Below, in pieces: positions 43,501 through 58,700 of a stretch of DNA of 64,000 nucleotides (within the stretch, counting starts at the first letter, position 1; each line of letters opens with the position of its first letter). This DNA is from Bimastos eiseni (taxonomy: Eukaryota > Annelida > Clitellata > Crassiclitellata > Lumbricidae), in contig OY365810.1 of assembly GCA_959347315.1 (NCBI GenBank), forward strand, positions 18,240,358 to 18,304,357, in the 5' to 3' direction. A program made the position numbers and the translations under genes. The notes beneath the pieces were generated by a model, which saw nothing but the letters and a program-made list of their open reading frames with translations, was not told the origin of the DNA and ran no database searches.

Positions 43501-46500
43501 AAAAAGAACTGGTGGTTATGGAAGCAGAGGTGGAATGGGCAATCAAACAACTGAAGGACAACAAAGCACCAGGTCAGGATGGAATACCCATAGAACTGAT
43601 AAAAGTGGGGGATGATGCAATGATAAAGACAATAACAGAAATCTGCAATAACATATGGAAACCCGGAGAGTGGCCAGAGGAATGAAAGAGATCAATATTT
43701 ATTCCTTTATTTAAGAAAGGAAACGCGAGAGAGTGTGAAGACTACAGGACAATAGCTATGATATCGCAACCCCACAAGTAAAATACTACTCAAAATAATT
43801 CTTAAAAGAATGGAGAGCACAATTGAAAACGAGCTTCCGGACAATCAGGCAGGATTTAGGAAATCCCGGAGAACCCATGGTCGTATTGCCAACATGAGGT
43901 GGATAATGGAAAGGCAAAGGGAATATGGACAAAAAATACACTTATGTTTCATCGATTATAGCAAAGCATTTGATTGCATTTACCATGAACTGATGTGGAA
44001 AACTCTAATAGAAATGGGAATAACAAAACACTTGATACAACTACTAAAAGGGATTGTACAAAGACCAGGAGGTGGTGATAAGAACAGAATTTGGAGACAC
44101 AGACAAATTTAAAATCAAGAAAGGGGTGAGGCAAGGGTGCATCCTGTCCCCATTTCTTTTCAACCTGTATGCAGAAAGGATAATGAGGAGGGTAGAAATG
44201 GAAGAGGCAACTGAAGGAGTAAAGATAGCAGGAAGGACATTGAATAATCTAAGACATGTGGATAACACAACTGGCAGGGAAGAAAGCAGATCTGGACAAA
44301 CTGATAATAAGACTGAGGAGAGAAAATGAGAAGGCAAACCTATACTTCAACATAAAGCAGACAAAGATAATGACAACAGCTGATTGGGACAGTTTTGAGA
44401 TAGATGGAGAGGAAAGAGAGGTGGTAAGAAGCTTCACGTTCCTGGGATCATAAAAAATATGGAAAATGTGACTCGGAAATAAAGAGAAGGGTGGCGATAT
44501 GAAAAGTTGCAATGAACGGACTGGAAAAGATATGGAAGGACAAACATGTGAGCATAGACGCAAAAAAAGGCTAGTGAGAGCAATGATCTTCCCTACAGTA
44601 CTATAAGGCTGCAAGACATGGACAATGACAAAGAATATGGAGAAAAGGATCAATGCATGCAAAATGTGGACATGGAGGAAGATGCAGAGCATATCATGAA
44701 CGGAGGAAAAGAAAAACGAAGGGGTCCGCAAGGAGATTGGAGTTGAGAATTATGAGACATTACAACAAACAGTGTTGAGAAGGAAGCTGGGGTTCTTTGG
44801 ACATGTTATGCGATCAAATAGACTGGAGAAGGAAATGATGCTGGCATGTGGAGAAGGAAGGAAGAAGAGGGTGCCCAAGAAAAAATGAATGGACGAGATA
44901 CATGAAAAAACGGGAACGAACCTGGAGGAACTAAGGGACGCAACTTCGGAAAGAAAGACATGGAGAAGGTTGATCATAACAGTCGGTAGAGTTCGAAGAA
45001 CTGACTGCAAAAGGTGACCCAGCAAATTACATAATTTTATAATATGACTTTAATTCACTATCACACTACCATCACTCTAAATCGGATGAACCATTGTCAG
45101 TTTCAACAAAAAACGAGGCATTTTGTCGCAACATAAACCAATGACCACGTACGCAACGATCGCACACCAACCAGCTATTTTGGTATGAAATAGGTTTCAA
45201 ATGTGTTATTTTTGATCAGTCAACCCAACAAATGACGTAATTCATAATATGGAAAGCCGCTACTACAATCGCAGAACTATAATCTTTTGATAATTGCGAC
45301 TAGGATGAGTTTATACTGGATACACAGTAAGTGAATGAGACGCATATCATCATGACAAATGACAAGTTATCTCGGGTTCACGATGCACAATGATTTATGT
45401 TGGACGAGATATCTAGAGGTTAAAGAGAATGCTTTACCTGACAATTATCAAATATGAATTCTCAACACAAACTATATCTTTACATAGTTTTACGAATTTA
45501 GAATGTAATATACAAGTAAAGCATCTAAGTCTCTAGTGAAGCATTGAAAAAGCCTGCTCTTCTGGTCTAAAGCATTAACAAACAAAATCTATGGCCCTGC
45601 ATAATGCATTGCAGAACTTGCCTAATATTTCTCATCCAAAGCCTTTAGCAAATCATAACTGCCTGATGACAAAAACAAATGTGTGTGAACAACCAGTAAG
45701 CGGTCATTACACAGTCCTTTCGGCAGGGACAAACCTGGAAATTTCATTATAAAACCAGCTAAACCCCAATTTTAGCCTTAGAGCATTTTATGTGAATCTC
45801 TGTACATAACTTACTCAACAAAATCAACAAATAGAAGACTTTTTCAGCAAGAGTAGCTTACATTCAGCCTATCAAAGACGTCATCACCCTCCTGTTTGTT
45901 TTCCATGAACAGCTGGAGATTCTTAAAGACACGTTTCTCGATGGACACTGTGTTGTAATAGCGAATTGAATCCTTTCCAAGGAAGTCAAACTCCACCACA
46001 AATTCTTCTCCATTGAGTTCTTCATGAAGCTTGATGTGCTCCACTCTCAGTGAGCAGCAGCCAACCGTATCAGCTGTATCTTCATCCTTCTCGTTGCCAG
46101 CTCTCAGTGCCAACTACAAATCACAGAAGCAAATAAATGAAAGCAGCCATTTCCATTCTTAAATCTTTTACAGTCAAGCAATTTGGTAGAAAATAATAGG
46201 ACATTTTACAACTACAATAGAAATGACTTGCTACATGAAAGCGACAACCATGAAGCGTTTACAAATAAATCTTGAGTTCATTTTATTTTTATTCCAAGTA
46301 CTGCAAGCCTTATAGATTATAAAAGCTTTTATATCTATAAATTGCCACAATTCATAATTTGTCAAAATGTCACAGCAAAGCAATAAAGACAATCTATTAG
46401 TGCAAATCATGGTGTGGAGAACTGTGATTCTAAATAAACTGAACGCTCTGTCAAGTGATGGAAACTACCTTGTCAATAAAATACAGCGCGACTGCCCGCT

Positions 46501-49500
46501 GTCGAATCTTCATCTCCTTCGATTTCCAGTCTTCACGATAATTCCTACGAATCTTGTCAACGCACTTGTGCAGTCGTCTTGCGGTTTCATATTTCATCCA
46601 GTCTTTTTCTCCCTTAAGTTTTGAGGCTGCATTCAACATGATGTACTTAATAGAGCCCTGAATATTCTCTGACCATGATGCCAACCAGGTCACCTAATCA
46701 AATCAAACATCCGAACAGAGCAAATAATAAAGTAAATGCAGCATCGTGAAATTTAGTAGGCATCGTATATACTCGACTATAAGTCAAGAGTTCGATTTTA
46801 GGACGATGAAAAAGATCTTCGGCTTATATTCAAGAGTCAAATTAGATCCCAGGAAACAATTCGCTTCAAACATGCTTGGTTATATTTATTTATCATCCCA
46901 CATTAAAACTTGCATGCAATGTGCGGATTGGTTCTCTTATTTTATCCCTGCGATTCAATTCGATTTCTACCAAATCTGTCCAAAATTCTGTATATAAGGC
47001 TGCATATCTGTAGTTTTGTGCAAAGCAGTTATGAATTTGGAAGTTCTTAGTTTTAAGAATCATAACAAAATACTTACCATATATTAACCAGCAATGATGA
47101 TAGTGATGCCTATACTACTGATGCACAGTTGATACAAGAAGAATATGAAGAACTGTTTGGGGAATCAGATGATGAGTTTGAAGGAGTTTTAATTATTTTA
47201 TAAACTTCTACGATAAGAATGAAGCCATTGAACTTAAAATTCTTATTCACAAAGAACATTTTAATTACACTACATTGTAGATGCTTCCTTCTTTTACTAA
47301 CTATTGTATACAAACCAGAAGCAGCGTACAGAGGATACCCACTTGTATTCACATATTGATTGCTTATATTATTTTAAATGATTTTCAAACATAGTTTTAT
47401 TACATTTTGTGTATTTCAGAAGTTTTTCAAAATCCCTAAAACTTGTTTTTGGTTCTATGTTTTCTATTTATATTCCAGCAGTTGAATTTGAAGCTATTTT
47501 TGCCAAAAAATACACTTCGACTTATACCTGAATTGACTAATCATCAAGTATCATCAATAAGCCTCAATATGTTTATGCAGTAAAAGCGATCTGCAAAGAA
47601 TTTATGACACAGAAGGAATCCAAACTTTATATTTAATTTAAAATTTGCTGTTTCTTAATATAATTCAGGCTAATTGACACAAAATGCTTTGTGTGATTGT
47701 AATACGAGGTTATATAATACAAATCAGGTACAGAGAAATATAGAGAACAACAACTTAATCTGAACTCACTGTGTTATCATGTCGCACTTCCTTCCATTTA
47801 TGGCCTGGTGGTGGGCTAGGAATTTTGGAACCCCTGCAAAATGAATCAAGCTCTGCTACTGAAATAATTCAATCCAAAGATATCTTACCCCACTACACAC
47901 AATTCCCAACTATCTTCTTAAGATTCAGATTTGTAATGCAGTTATGACATACACAGAAAGTGCAAATCGATAGATGGGGCAACTGTTGGATTTGAATTTG
48001 AAATCTAAACATTGGTGTACATTATCAGATGGCCAAAGAGCTGTATATATTTCTAAGAGCAATTAGCTCCTTGTCAGTAAGCCCAGCAAAATAATTGTCA
48101 AAGACTTAATATAGATGGAATATAGGATCTTTGACAACTACTTTGAGTAAATGAAGAGTTTAAACTGATGCATCAAGCAGGGTGGTTGACAAAGATCCTG
48201 TACTCTATCGAGATGTTGACGATGATCAATTAACTGGTCCGTAAAATTGAACTTTGCCACGGAAGGAGATGAGAGTTGAGGAAAGAGAGTAAGATGGATC
48301 AAGTCAGGTCAGCAAACAATAAGAAAATAAAGGTACAAAAGACATCAATGATATATGCACGATACAATTTTGCTTCCAAAGAATACACATGCACAATTGC
48401 ACAGGAGGATCCAAGACCACAGTCTTGTTATACACAAATTCACATTGTATCCAGGTAATCAACAGAGAGGGTCAGTATATAAGAATTCATCAAATAAAAT
48501 AAATTGCATCACACCTTGTCACCTTGTGCTGTCATTTCTTGGAAATCTAGCGACCACCATGACCAATCCTCTCCTCTTATTCCGAAGTTGCATCCCTTAA
48601 TTTCCTCCATGCTCATTTAAGTTTTTTCATGTATCACATCCATCCATTTCTTTTTCTTGGGCACCCTCTTTTCTTCCTTCCTCCTCCACATGCCAGCATC
48701 ATTTCCTTTTTCATTCCATATCTTTTCCAGTCCGTTCATTGCAACTTTTCATATCGCCACCCTTCTCTTTATTTCCGAGTCACATTTTCCATATTTTTTA
48801 TGATCCCAGGAACGTGAAGCTTCTTACCACCTCTCTTTCCTCTCCATCTATCTCAAAACTGTCCCAATCAGCTGTTGTCATTATCTTTGTCTGCTTTATG
48901 TTGAAGTATAGGTTTGCCTTCTCATTTTCTCTCCTCAGTCTTATTATCAGTTTGTCCAGATCTGCTTTCTTCCCTGCCAGTTGTGTTATCCACATGTCTT
49001 AGATTATTCAATGTCCTTCCTGCTATCTTTACTCCTTCAGTTGCCTCTTCCATTTCTACCCTCCTCATTATCCTTTCTGCATACAGGTTGAAAAGAAATG
49101 GGGACAGGATGCACCCTTGCCTCACCCCTCTCTTGATTTTAAATTTGTCTGTGTCTCCAAATTCTGTTCTTATCACCACCTCCTGGTCTTTGTACAATCC
49201 CTTTTAGTAGTTGTATCAAGTGTTTTGTTATTCCCATTTCTATTAGAGTTTTCCACATCAGTTCATGGTAAATGCAATCAAATGCTATAATCGATGAAAC
49301 ATAAGTGTATTTTTTGTCCATATTCCCTTTGCCTTTCCATTATCCACCTCATGTTGGCAATACGACCATGCGTTCTCCGGGATTTCCTAAATCCTGCCTG
49401 ATTGTCCGGAAGCTCGTTTTCAATTGTGTTCTCCATTCTTTTATGAATTATTTTGAGTAAATTGCATCAGTGTCTCAAATATTACATCTCTCATTTCATG

Positions 49501-52500
49501 GTTCCTTCATTGCAATCAGACCACTACTCTGGTGAGCCAATTACCAAGACAGAACAAGTACCTAATCTGTGAGAATCTTTAATCTTTTACATGTACTATA
49601 TTCAATTAACAATTTTATCATCCAAAAAAAAACAGTTACCACACAGAGCATGCAATAAAATGTATACTTATAAACTAGGCTTATTGTGCATCAGTAAGGA
49701 ACAGAATAATTGTACAAAAGTGCAATATATTATATGTAGACATTTGTTCAGAAGTGATTATTGCAACCACTATATAAAATAGCCAGTTAACCACATGTGA
49801 AAAAGTCATCTGCTGAAACTTACTTGCTGCAGTTCAAAGTGACATCTTCTGGTCGAGTTCGCTTTTTCAGCATGCCCTGTTTGGGGTGATCTCCACGTCC
49901 TCTGAAGAGACCAGGAGGCTCAATTTTGAAGTTCCCAATCTTCTGCTTATGACCATCAATTATGCAGAAACCATACTCCTTCTGAATCTTTTCATTTTCT
50001 TTTTTAAGAGCCTGGATTATTAAGCAAGAACACCAGATCGCATTAGCTTTTAAAGCTCTGAGTTCATGTATACAGTGTAAAGTAAGGTAACAGCCATTGT
50101 TATTACAAGTCAACAAACTCCTCAGTAGTTTCAAATAATTGCTGCTTATTACAACTGCTTGCCTGTTGAAAAAACTGACATGAAATCTAAATTCACCACA
50201 ATACTTTTTGCCTATACCTGGATAACAAAGCGTACAACTGTTAAAGATTAATCACTACAGTCTTTAAAACATTATTTTATCAAGATTATTATACCAGTTT
50301 CTCTTCTTTAGACATGTTTTTTCGCTCCTCAGATTTGTCTTTAAAATATGCAGCCATCTCTTTGAAGTTGCATTTCTTGAGGTCAGTAATCAATTCTCGT
50401 TCCTTGCTGGTCATGACCTGATAAATTCAAAGCCACATGACCAGAACTCAGAGATCTTTGGCAAAAGTCGTATGTACAGTGTTTTGCTAATGATGTAATA
50501 TTCTAGTTGAAAAATAAGATTTTTGCACATAATAATCTAGAACATCTCTGAGTAAGTTGTCATTGCTTTTCAGTATAAGATTATAAATAATCAGCCTCCC
50601 TTTGTGAAACAGTGCAACACCTTAAACTTTACAGCATAAATCTGTTAAAATAAGAAAGCAGTATCCAGACAGTCAAGTCCATGGTTCATCAACGCTGTAT
50701 CCCTCCAGAGGTCACTCCATAAACCAAACTATGTGTTGGCTTTCTGCATAATATTTGTTCACACTACATGGGGTGTGGCCAGATAGCAAAATCCTAGCTA
50801 TGCCACTTTTACAATAACTTTTTATTATAACTTTTAAACCACATCTTATAAACTTCTGAATCTTAAGTACAGAGGAATGAAGACTATCTAACTTACTTTC
50901 CTCCAATCTTTGAAGAAGTTGCTATTAAACAAATCACGTGTTGTATAGTCATGGTCCAGCATCCTTGCATAGAATGTGGCAACTTCTTCTGCCTGTTCAC
51001 TTAGCTTAACAACTTTTCCATCGTAATAGAAGGTGACACCATTCGGAAGAGGCTCATATGGAGGGGCAAACACTGGTCCCTTGTGCTCTAGTGTATTCCA
51101 CTTGATACCTTCATCACGCTTATTCTCCTCCCACCTGAATAAAATAACATCAACTGTAGTCACCTGTGCAAATGACAGGTCACCATATATTTGATTAAAA
51201 AAAAACAGGTAACTAAATTTTGAACTTTAGGGCTAAGGATTCTTACAAAAACAGAAAGAAAAAAAACAAAAACAGTCACCGGGACAAGGAGTGGACTTAA
51301 TATAATGCAACCAAAACAGTTACATAATGCCCTTCAAGAAATCTACTCAGAGACACTCTCTGTGTTGGCCACATTGAAGTTAAAGTTCACAGTTAACAAG
51401 TAAAAATGCATCTATTAGCAAAACTATGCACAGTAAGCTGAAAAGAGTCATCAGTGATGGGCCAATGCACAAGCATGGAACCAACCAACGGATTCCCGTT
51501 GACAGCTGGCATGGATGTTCAGAGTCTCTGGACATATTGGGATGTTAAGACAGCCACCAGCCCGAAGGACTCTAAGCGTTTATGGACCACATTTGACACC
51601 CTTCTTTGTCGACACACAGACTGATGCTCCAACTTTCACGGCTTCTTTCATTGCTCTACTGGCTCCCCTTCCAACAGCGACTCTCGTACTGTATCATTGC
51701 TGTGTTCTGGCGGTCCTAGCTGCGTCAAGCCAATACCTATCTTTGTGACCTCTGCAACTCTACTTTGAGTGTACTGGCTCGCCGCTCTCTCCCCTCTACT
51801 GAGCAAGACCTACTCATCAACCAATTTACCCACGGGTACAACTACTAAACAAAATCGTGCCTTCTCAGTGGCTGGCCCTTCGCTCTGGAACAGGCTCCCA
51901 TTGGCATTGCACTTGTCCCTCAAGATCAACTTTGACTCTTTTTATTCTCACCTTACAACTATTCTTTTCAGCGGCACTTTTGAGCAGTAACCTTGAAGGG
52001 GTGCTATATAAATCTTCATAATACATGAATAAAAAAATGTAAATGATATTGTAATAACAAGAGGCTCAAAACAGCATCAGTGCATAAGGAGCATCGAGAA
52101 GTGGTTCTTTCGATGCTTTTAGAACTGCAGTCAAATTACCCAGAGAATTAATTTAATTAAATTGTGTACTTCTCAATTGATTGTATCATTTCACAGTGCT
52201 ACACCAATAGCGCTACCAGCGCGAGATAACCAGAGGAAAAAAGCCATCTTTATGCAGCAAAAGAATGATAGGAACCCCTCCTTAGCTTGAAGTCATATGT
52301 GAGTCATACGAGGAATATGATTGCATAGAGTGTTGCCATGAAAAGCAAAAATATGAGAGCCAGACAGGTACAGCAATAAAAATCAACTGGAAATAAAACA
52401 ACAAAACTCACAATCAACTCGAGACCAAACATATGCTTAAAGAAACTCGGTCATTGTCGTCCAGCAAATGAACTGAGATCCAAACATCACAACCATTCCC

Positions 52501-55500
52501 TTCACCCTAATTAAGTACAAACGATAAACAATCTGTTACCATTTCCACTTGGTCTCATCTGCTGCATCGGCTTCCAATTTCTTCTTGCCTTTCTTTGGAC
52601 TCTCCTGCTCTTCTTTAACAAGTTGCTTTTTGTTGCTCTGATCTTTCGATTTCTATAAAAACAGAATATCTTCCTAAACTCAAGAAAAACAAACACAACA
52701 CATCATGCGCTTACTTTTATAGGCTGTCATAAATCACGCATGGAATTTCAGTGCAAAGCAATAACGACAATAAATAGGGCTGCAGACGTAAACATTAAAT
52801 AATCAATCAATTTTTTATTAATTGTAACGATCAAATTAATTTTTAGCGATTAATTGAAGATTGCTGATTGCTCATTATCTTCATCAATGACTAGCTGGGG
52901 CACTTTGTGCCCGGGTAAAGACAGGTTTTTGACCCTGGTGAGGAGGAAGACGGCGGCCACCCCTCTACTGGGTGTCCGAGATGTTCCCGAGCGAACGGCG
53001 AAGGTTTTGAGTGAATAGCTGTAAAAGTGTACAAACACATAAACGCAGAGACAGACACATAAACAAAATCTAGATATACAAGTAAATAAATAGTGTTTAT
53101 AGTACATACCCACGTGACCGAATGTGCAAATGATACTATATACGTGTATGACATGTCACAGGTGACATGATCCTGGCGAATAAGAAGGAAACTTTGCTTT
53201 TATGGGTATGTGAGAGGTGCGCCGTAGGTTTTTGGCCCTGGAGACCAGGAAGAGGGCGGCAGAGCGGTTCAGGAATCCCTTTACTGTGTGTCCCAGGTGT
53301 TCCCCAAGCCAACGGCGAAGGTTTCGAGTCAATAGCTGTAAAACTGTGGAAATGTATCATCGGACAGAGAGACACACATAAAGTCTTCTTTATTTATAAG
53401 ATTAAGACCCTGGGAAATTGACATAGTCTAATTTAAAGCAACTCTTGTGGGTAATTTCAGTGATGTAGCTGATATGACTACCAGATATACTCGACTATAC
53501 GTTCATTAAAGTATAAGCCTAATTGCTTTTTTTTAACTAAAATAACGTCCAAAATCGACGGGTCGAATATAAGTCGAAAGCATAAAATAGAAATAAGTGA
53601 TGTTCATAAACTTCTAACAGTCTAAAAAAACTTTAAAAAATGCAAAATCTAATAAAATAATGTCTGAAAATATTTTAAATAATAAAATTACGAGCAATTA
53701 AACGTCCGTTCACTGCCTCAGGTTGGTACAATAAATATAGTAAGCAAGGAAAGCATCAACAATGTAGTGAAATTAAATTTTGCAAGTCAATAAGAATTCA
53801 AGTTCCATGATATTAATAGCTTCATTCCTAAGCCACAAAATAATTAAAAAAATGCTTCAATCTCATCACCATCATGTGATTCCTCAAACAATTCATTGCA
53901 TTGCTCTTAGGTCAACTCTGCATCAGCAGTACTGACGTCATTCTCATCATCGCAGGTTAAGTATTTGGCTAAGTATTTTATTACAATTCTTAAAACTTAC
54001 AAATTCATAAGCTCTTTTGCATAAAACTACAGACCATATGCTATATGCCCTTTATGTTCATTATTTTGGTTTGAGTTATTGGGAAGTGATTTGAATTGCT
54101 GGGGTAAGGCTGTAAATTTTTCGCAGTCATTTCTGGATTCGCCAAAATCACAAATGTTATATAGTACAGCGAAATTTAGCGTTTAGCAGGGAATGGCTGC
54201 GAATTGGAAATTTCTCAACACATATCGACAATGTTGATGGGCCTCATTGTTCAGTCTGTATTCTGACGTGCAGCAGGACAGTCGCCGTAGTATTAAGTGT
54301 GAAAACTTACAACCATCTATACCAGAATGCTAGCAAAAAGTAGCTTGTGATGGCTTACGTTATATATGACTAATTATTAGTGAGTGACTGATTGGCGATT
54401 AGGTATTAGTAAATTGACTTTCACATTGGCATTCGCTGCCCATTATTGATTATGCTCAGTTATTGACTTATTTATTGTGTTACAAATTTGACCGCAAACA
54501 TGTCACAAATTCTGTGTTTTCTTCACGACTGGCATGCAAAAATTAGTTCTGTAGCCGATAAATCAATATAACCAAGCGCATTTATGATGGCATAGGAAGC
54601 AAAAAAGGTGAATTGAGTGACTGAGATCAAACTTCAGGTTGTACCTAAATATTTGATTTCTTACAGCAGCGATCTCAGCAAGCGATAATATTTGCATTCG
54701 ATGCGTGAAATATATATTATATAGAAGCATATAAAACATTAAGAGAATTATATTTTATTTTGATCTATATTATTATGTCGTCGGTACTTTACTGAAAGGT
54801 GATTTTTGTTGAAAAACAACGTTAAAACAAAGACAATTGAGGGTTTCGTAATGTTGAATATTCAGTCCGAAAATATCCCGCTTATTTTGTCTCGAGTATA
54901 AGTCAAAGATCATTTTCGTCACCCTGAAGTAGTGATAAATTTCTCGACTTATAGTCAGACATTTGTAGACAAGTGATTGAAAAACGAATGGAAACTACCA
55001 CCTGTCCTCAGAAAGAATACGACACATAACTGCTCATGTAAAGGAAGATCTTTAAGCAACTAAGAGATGCAGATGAAGAGATCCCTCAAGAATCCTACTA
55101 TGTACTATCGGGGAACGTGTCATCCATGGTGCTGGCCAGTGTTATTTTCGTTCAAGAAATCATTTTTATCTTAGTTTTTATTTAGTTCGGTGTGATTCAT
55201 TCAGTCTAGTTCTATTTCTGAAAATCATTTTAGTTTTAGTTTAGTTTTTATTCGTGAAATCATTTCCGTTTTAGTTTAGTTTTTATTCATTCAATCATTT
55301 TAGTTATGGTTTTAGTTTATGATTGTCTAATCTTTCGATTATATTTTAGAAAACCACAATAAATCAGACCCTCGTCATTCATTGTCCATGAGTTATTAGG
55401 AATGATGCTTATCGAGTATTCTTCTAAGCCATTCAAATTTAGCTTAAAGCCCAAGTTTTGAGGGCGTGGTTAGCTGCTAGCTGGTACATTTGCTCTAGAC

Positions 55501-55555
55501 ATCTGATTGGACATAGGTCTTCACTGTGCATTATGATGCTCTGGTTGTGCCTGTG

Positions 55556-55592
<37 letters not shown>

Positions 55593-55736
55593 AAAGATAT
55601 ATATATATATGTATATATATATATAAACTGGTGCATGCACAGGCTGATATATCTCTTCCATGTCCTTTTGCTCTTGAGCCTATGGCCTACAATACACATG
55701 GTATGTATATATATATATATATATACACAATACACA

Positions 55737-55792
<56 letters not shown>

Positions 55793-58700
55793 TGACAGAG
55801 GGACAGAAAGATTGACAAGAAATGACCAGGGCTGTATGTACGGCTCTCAGGTTGCATATATGGATGATATCTATAGTTTGAAATGTGTGTGTGTGTGTAT
55901 GTGTGTGTGTGTACTTGGGTGCACGTAGGTCCTTATGTATTTCATAGATCCATCCAACAGACGTCTCCTAACTCTTCGCGTGGTACCATCAGCAATACCT
56001 GCTGGCATTGTCTGGTGTAAATTTCCGCCTTCCATGCTTTGCTATATAAAGAATAGTTCAATGTAATTACACTATACTAAGAAGAGAAATAAGCTTGGCC
56101 TACAACTTTACTAAATGCGTGTCATAAGAATAAACACACTTGGCTAATAAGATTTATGCAATATAGAACATTTATGATGAAAATGAACAGTCTTGCAAGC
56201 AACAGCTTTTAACACGCCAAAGACGAATGATAGACTAAACCGTTGCAGAACATTTTCATGGTTCATTGACATCTGATGGGACATTATAACAGCCTTGGTC
56301 TTGGCTTAGCATTTGAGAAATTTGAATATGAAGAGACTTCTGATTGTGAAGTCTATCCACTGCCATGGCAAGCATGCATATACACACATACACAATACAC
56401 CTTCCACAAGTCTGGGTCGCTAAATAAAGGAAATTGGATAACAGGTGAGTTATGAGGCACATGTACTACAGGTCTACAGGTAGAACTACTTGATATGCAT
56501 TTCATAAATCGTGTGACATCCACATCAATAGTAGCGTGTGCATTTGTGTGTGTGTGTGTGTGTGTGCCTAAGTCAATTGGTGTTCATAGCCACCTCAATT
56601 GACAATAATGATCATTGACCACCTCCCTCCCCCCCGATTAACAGCATTGGGCAGACCTCTGCTGTAGACATCACTGACCACACAGAGCAAAAAAGGCAAT
56701 CCTTCAAGCGGTCAGTACATTTGGTTCGAGATTCGATTGACAGCAAGTAACCACGCCTACACGATGTATATGCATGCTTTCCTGGGGAAAACAAACCGCG
56801 CAAAACTAGGCCTTTAAGAAAAGCTTGCATTCCCAAAGATTATAACATCCTGTTGCATCTGCCTGCTGTTAAAAGTCTAAATAAAGAAAAGATCCTTTCA
56901 ACATTAGCTCTTCAACTAGTGGAGCTATAATGTTGGACAAATCATCCTTTGCTCGAACTATAGAAGCATTGTCTCCACTATACTTTGTCACCTCTGATAA
57001 ATATCTGTCCATTTCTTCTTGGATATTTTTTCCATTGTGACATCAACATTATGTCTACTTAGTAGTTATGCCTCGTTCATTCAACTTTGCTGCCAGAAAT
57101 TTGAACTTTTTAATTCATTTTGGATTTGACCTGAATTAGCATGGAAGGAAAGAAATTGATACTTGTAATTTCTATAGTTTTCGTTCAAGATTTTAATTTC
57201 GTTTTTATTTAGTTCTCGTAAAATCTTTTCCGTTTTTATTTAGTTCTAGTTGTTAAGTTCTTTATAGTTTTCGTTTTCGTGAATGACCAGCAGTTCGATT
57301 TAGTTCTAGTTCTAGTTTTGTGAATGAAATTAACACTGGTGCGGGCTCCATTACAGCAAATGCCCGGTGCTGGAATAAAGAAGTTCGTGACCGACGTCCA
57401 AGAAGATCAAGGCGGTCGGCAGAGCAAAGAGGGCAAGAGGAATTAGCAGAAGATGGCACAAATAGAAAGTCACAGAAATATTTAGTAGCTAAACCCTGCT
57501 GAGACTTGGCTAAAAACTCACACTTGATCCCAGCTTTTTCTCAAAATCTTGACTGATTTTATATAATTCAATATATTTACATAAAACGCAGTCAGTATAT
57601 TAGAATGAATGTCAGATAAATATCATATCGAATCACTTACCTTAGGCGCAAAGTCATCATCATAGTTCTTGCGCTTCTTGGAAACTTTCTCCTCAACTTT
57701 TACTTTTTTAACCTTCTCCATTCTAAAAGACATAATAGTATTGAATCAATTAAGATTGAAATTCTTGAAATTTGATATCACCCTTCTTCCAACATCTTTT
57801 GCTCAGAAGTGCACACGCCTTGACAGCGCAATTGCAGTTGTACTGAAGAGCAATTGTGCGCAAAGGACTTGCTCAGTGACTGACGTCTCGGACGAGGGTC
57901 GAACCCGCTCACTCAGCGCAGAGCGCACACTGAGTGTTACGGGGCCGACCGCTCTAACCAATCAGCCACCGTGTTGCACATCATCACATCAATATGCTCT
58001 TCTGGCAGATTATCTTTTTTATTCTAATTACTTCAAGCTTGTAAGAAGTGTAATAATGTAAAAACACTAACCGCTCACAACATATAAACAGTTTCAATCA
58101 AGTACTTTCTTTAAAAGACTAATATTTTCTGAAGACTTGTAGAGAATGAGTAGTATTATACTCCACTGGGGCTTAGAGTTCTTGGACTATGAAGCATCCA
58201 ACAGGAAGTGATGACAGATGACAAGGTTTGCAACAAACCCAAACACCAAGCAATCCCTCAAACATTGTTAAAGCTGCTGTATCAAGTTGTGTATCATGGA
58301 CAGTAAAGCATGACATTCTATGCATCCAACAAATTGTATAGGGTGTCCAATAAGTTCGTGAACAATTTTGCTTGCAGAAAGCAAAAAATTTTTGCAACAA
58401 ACATTAATAATTTTTATGTCATTTGAAAGAGCTTTATGTCCCAAAACCAAAAAGTGTAAAAAGTGCTAGTTTTTTTTGCAACGAGGAAATGACGTCATCA
58501 ATATATGCTGAAAGGCTATTTTTAGCGAATTTTATGCAGTTCGCGATCGTTTTTCGTAAACAAACTCAGAAATGTCGAAAACAGCAGACGTTCAGTTACG
58601 CTCGAAAGCTGCTATTCTTGCTGAAGAAGGATATTCATATTCCGTTATAGGTGATAAATTAGGACGATCGAAAGGTTGGGTAGCAAAATGGGTTGAAAAA

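Larger units (their letters stand above)
55137..57338. mobile_element. CAGTGTTAT-ended hAT-type element, 2.2 kb
   Basis: The left end CAGTGTTATTTTCGTTCAAG and the right end GAATGAAATTAACACTG are inverted. Both ends are followed inward by long A/T blocks full of TTTAGTTTTAGTT or TTTAGTTCTAGTT words. The flanking octamers GTGCTGGC (55129-55136) and GTGCGGGC (57339-57346) match at 7 of 8. A minus-strand piece near 57030-56900 ([20 protein letters not shown]) could be the decayed end of a hAT transposase. TA and GT microsatellites lie inside. Confidence 0.7.

Noticed and set aside
52770..52865. hAT element starting TAGGGCTGCAGACG
   Set aside because: The left end and ATTAATTG-rich flank look right, but no matching right end or octamer duplication was found.
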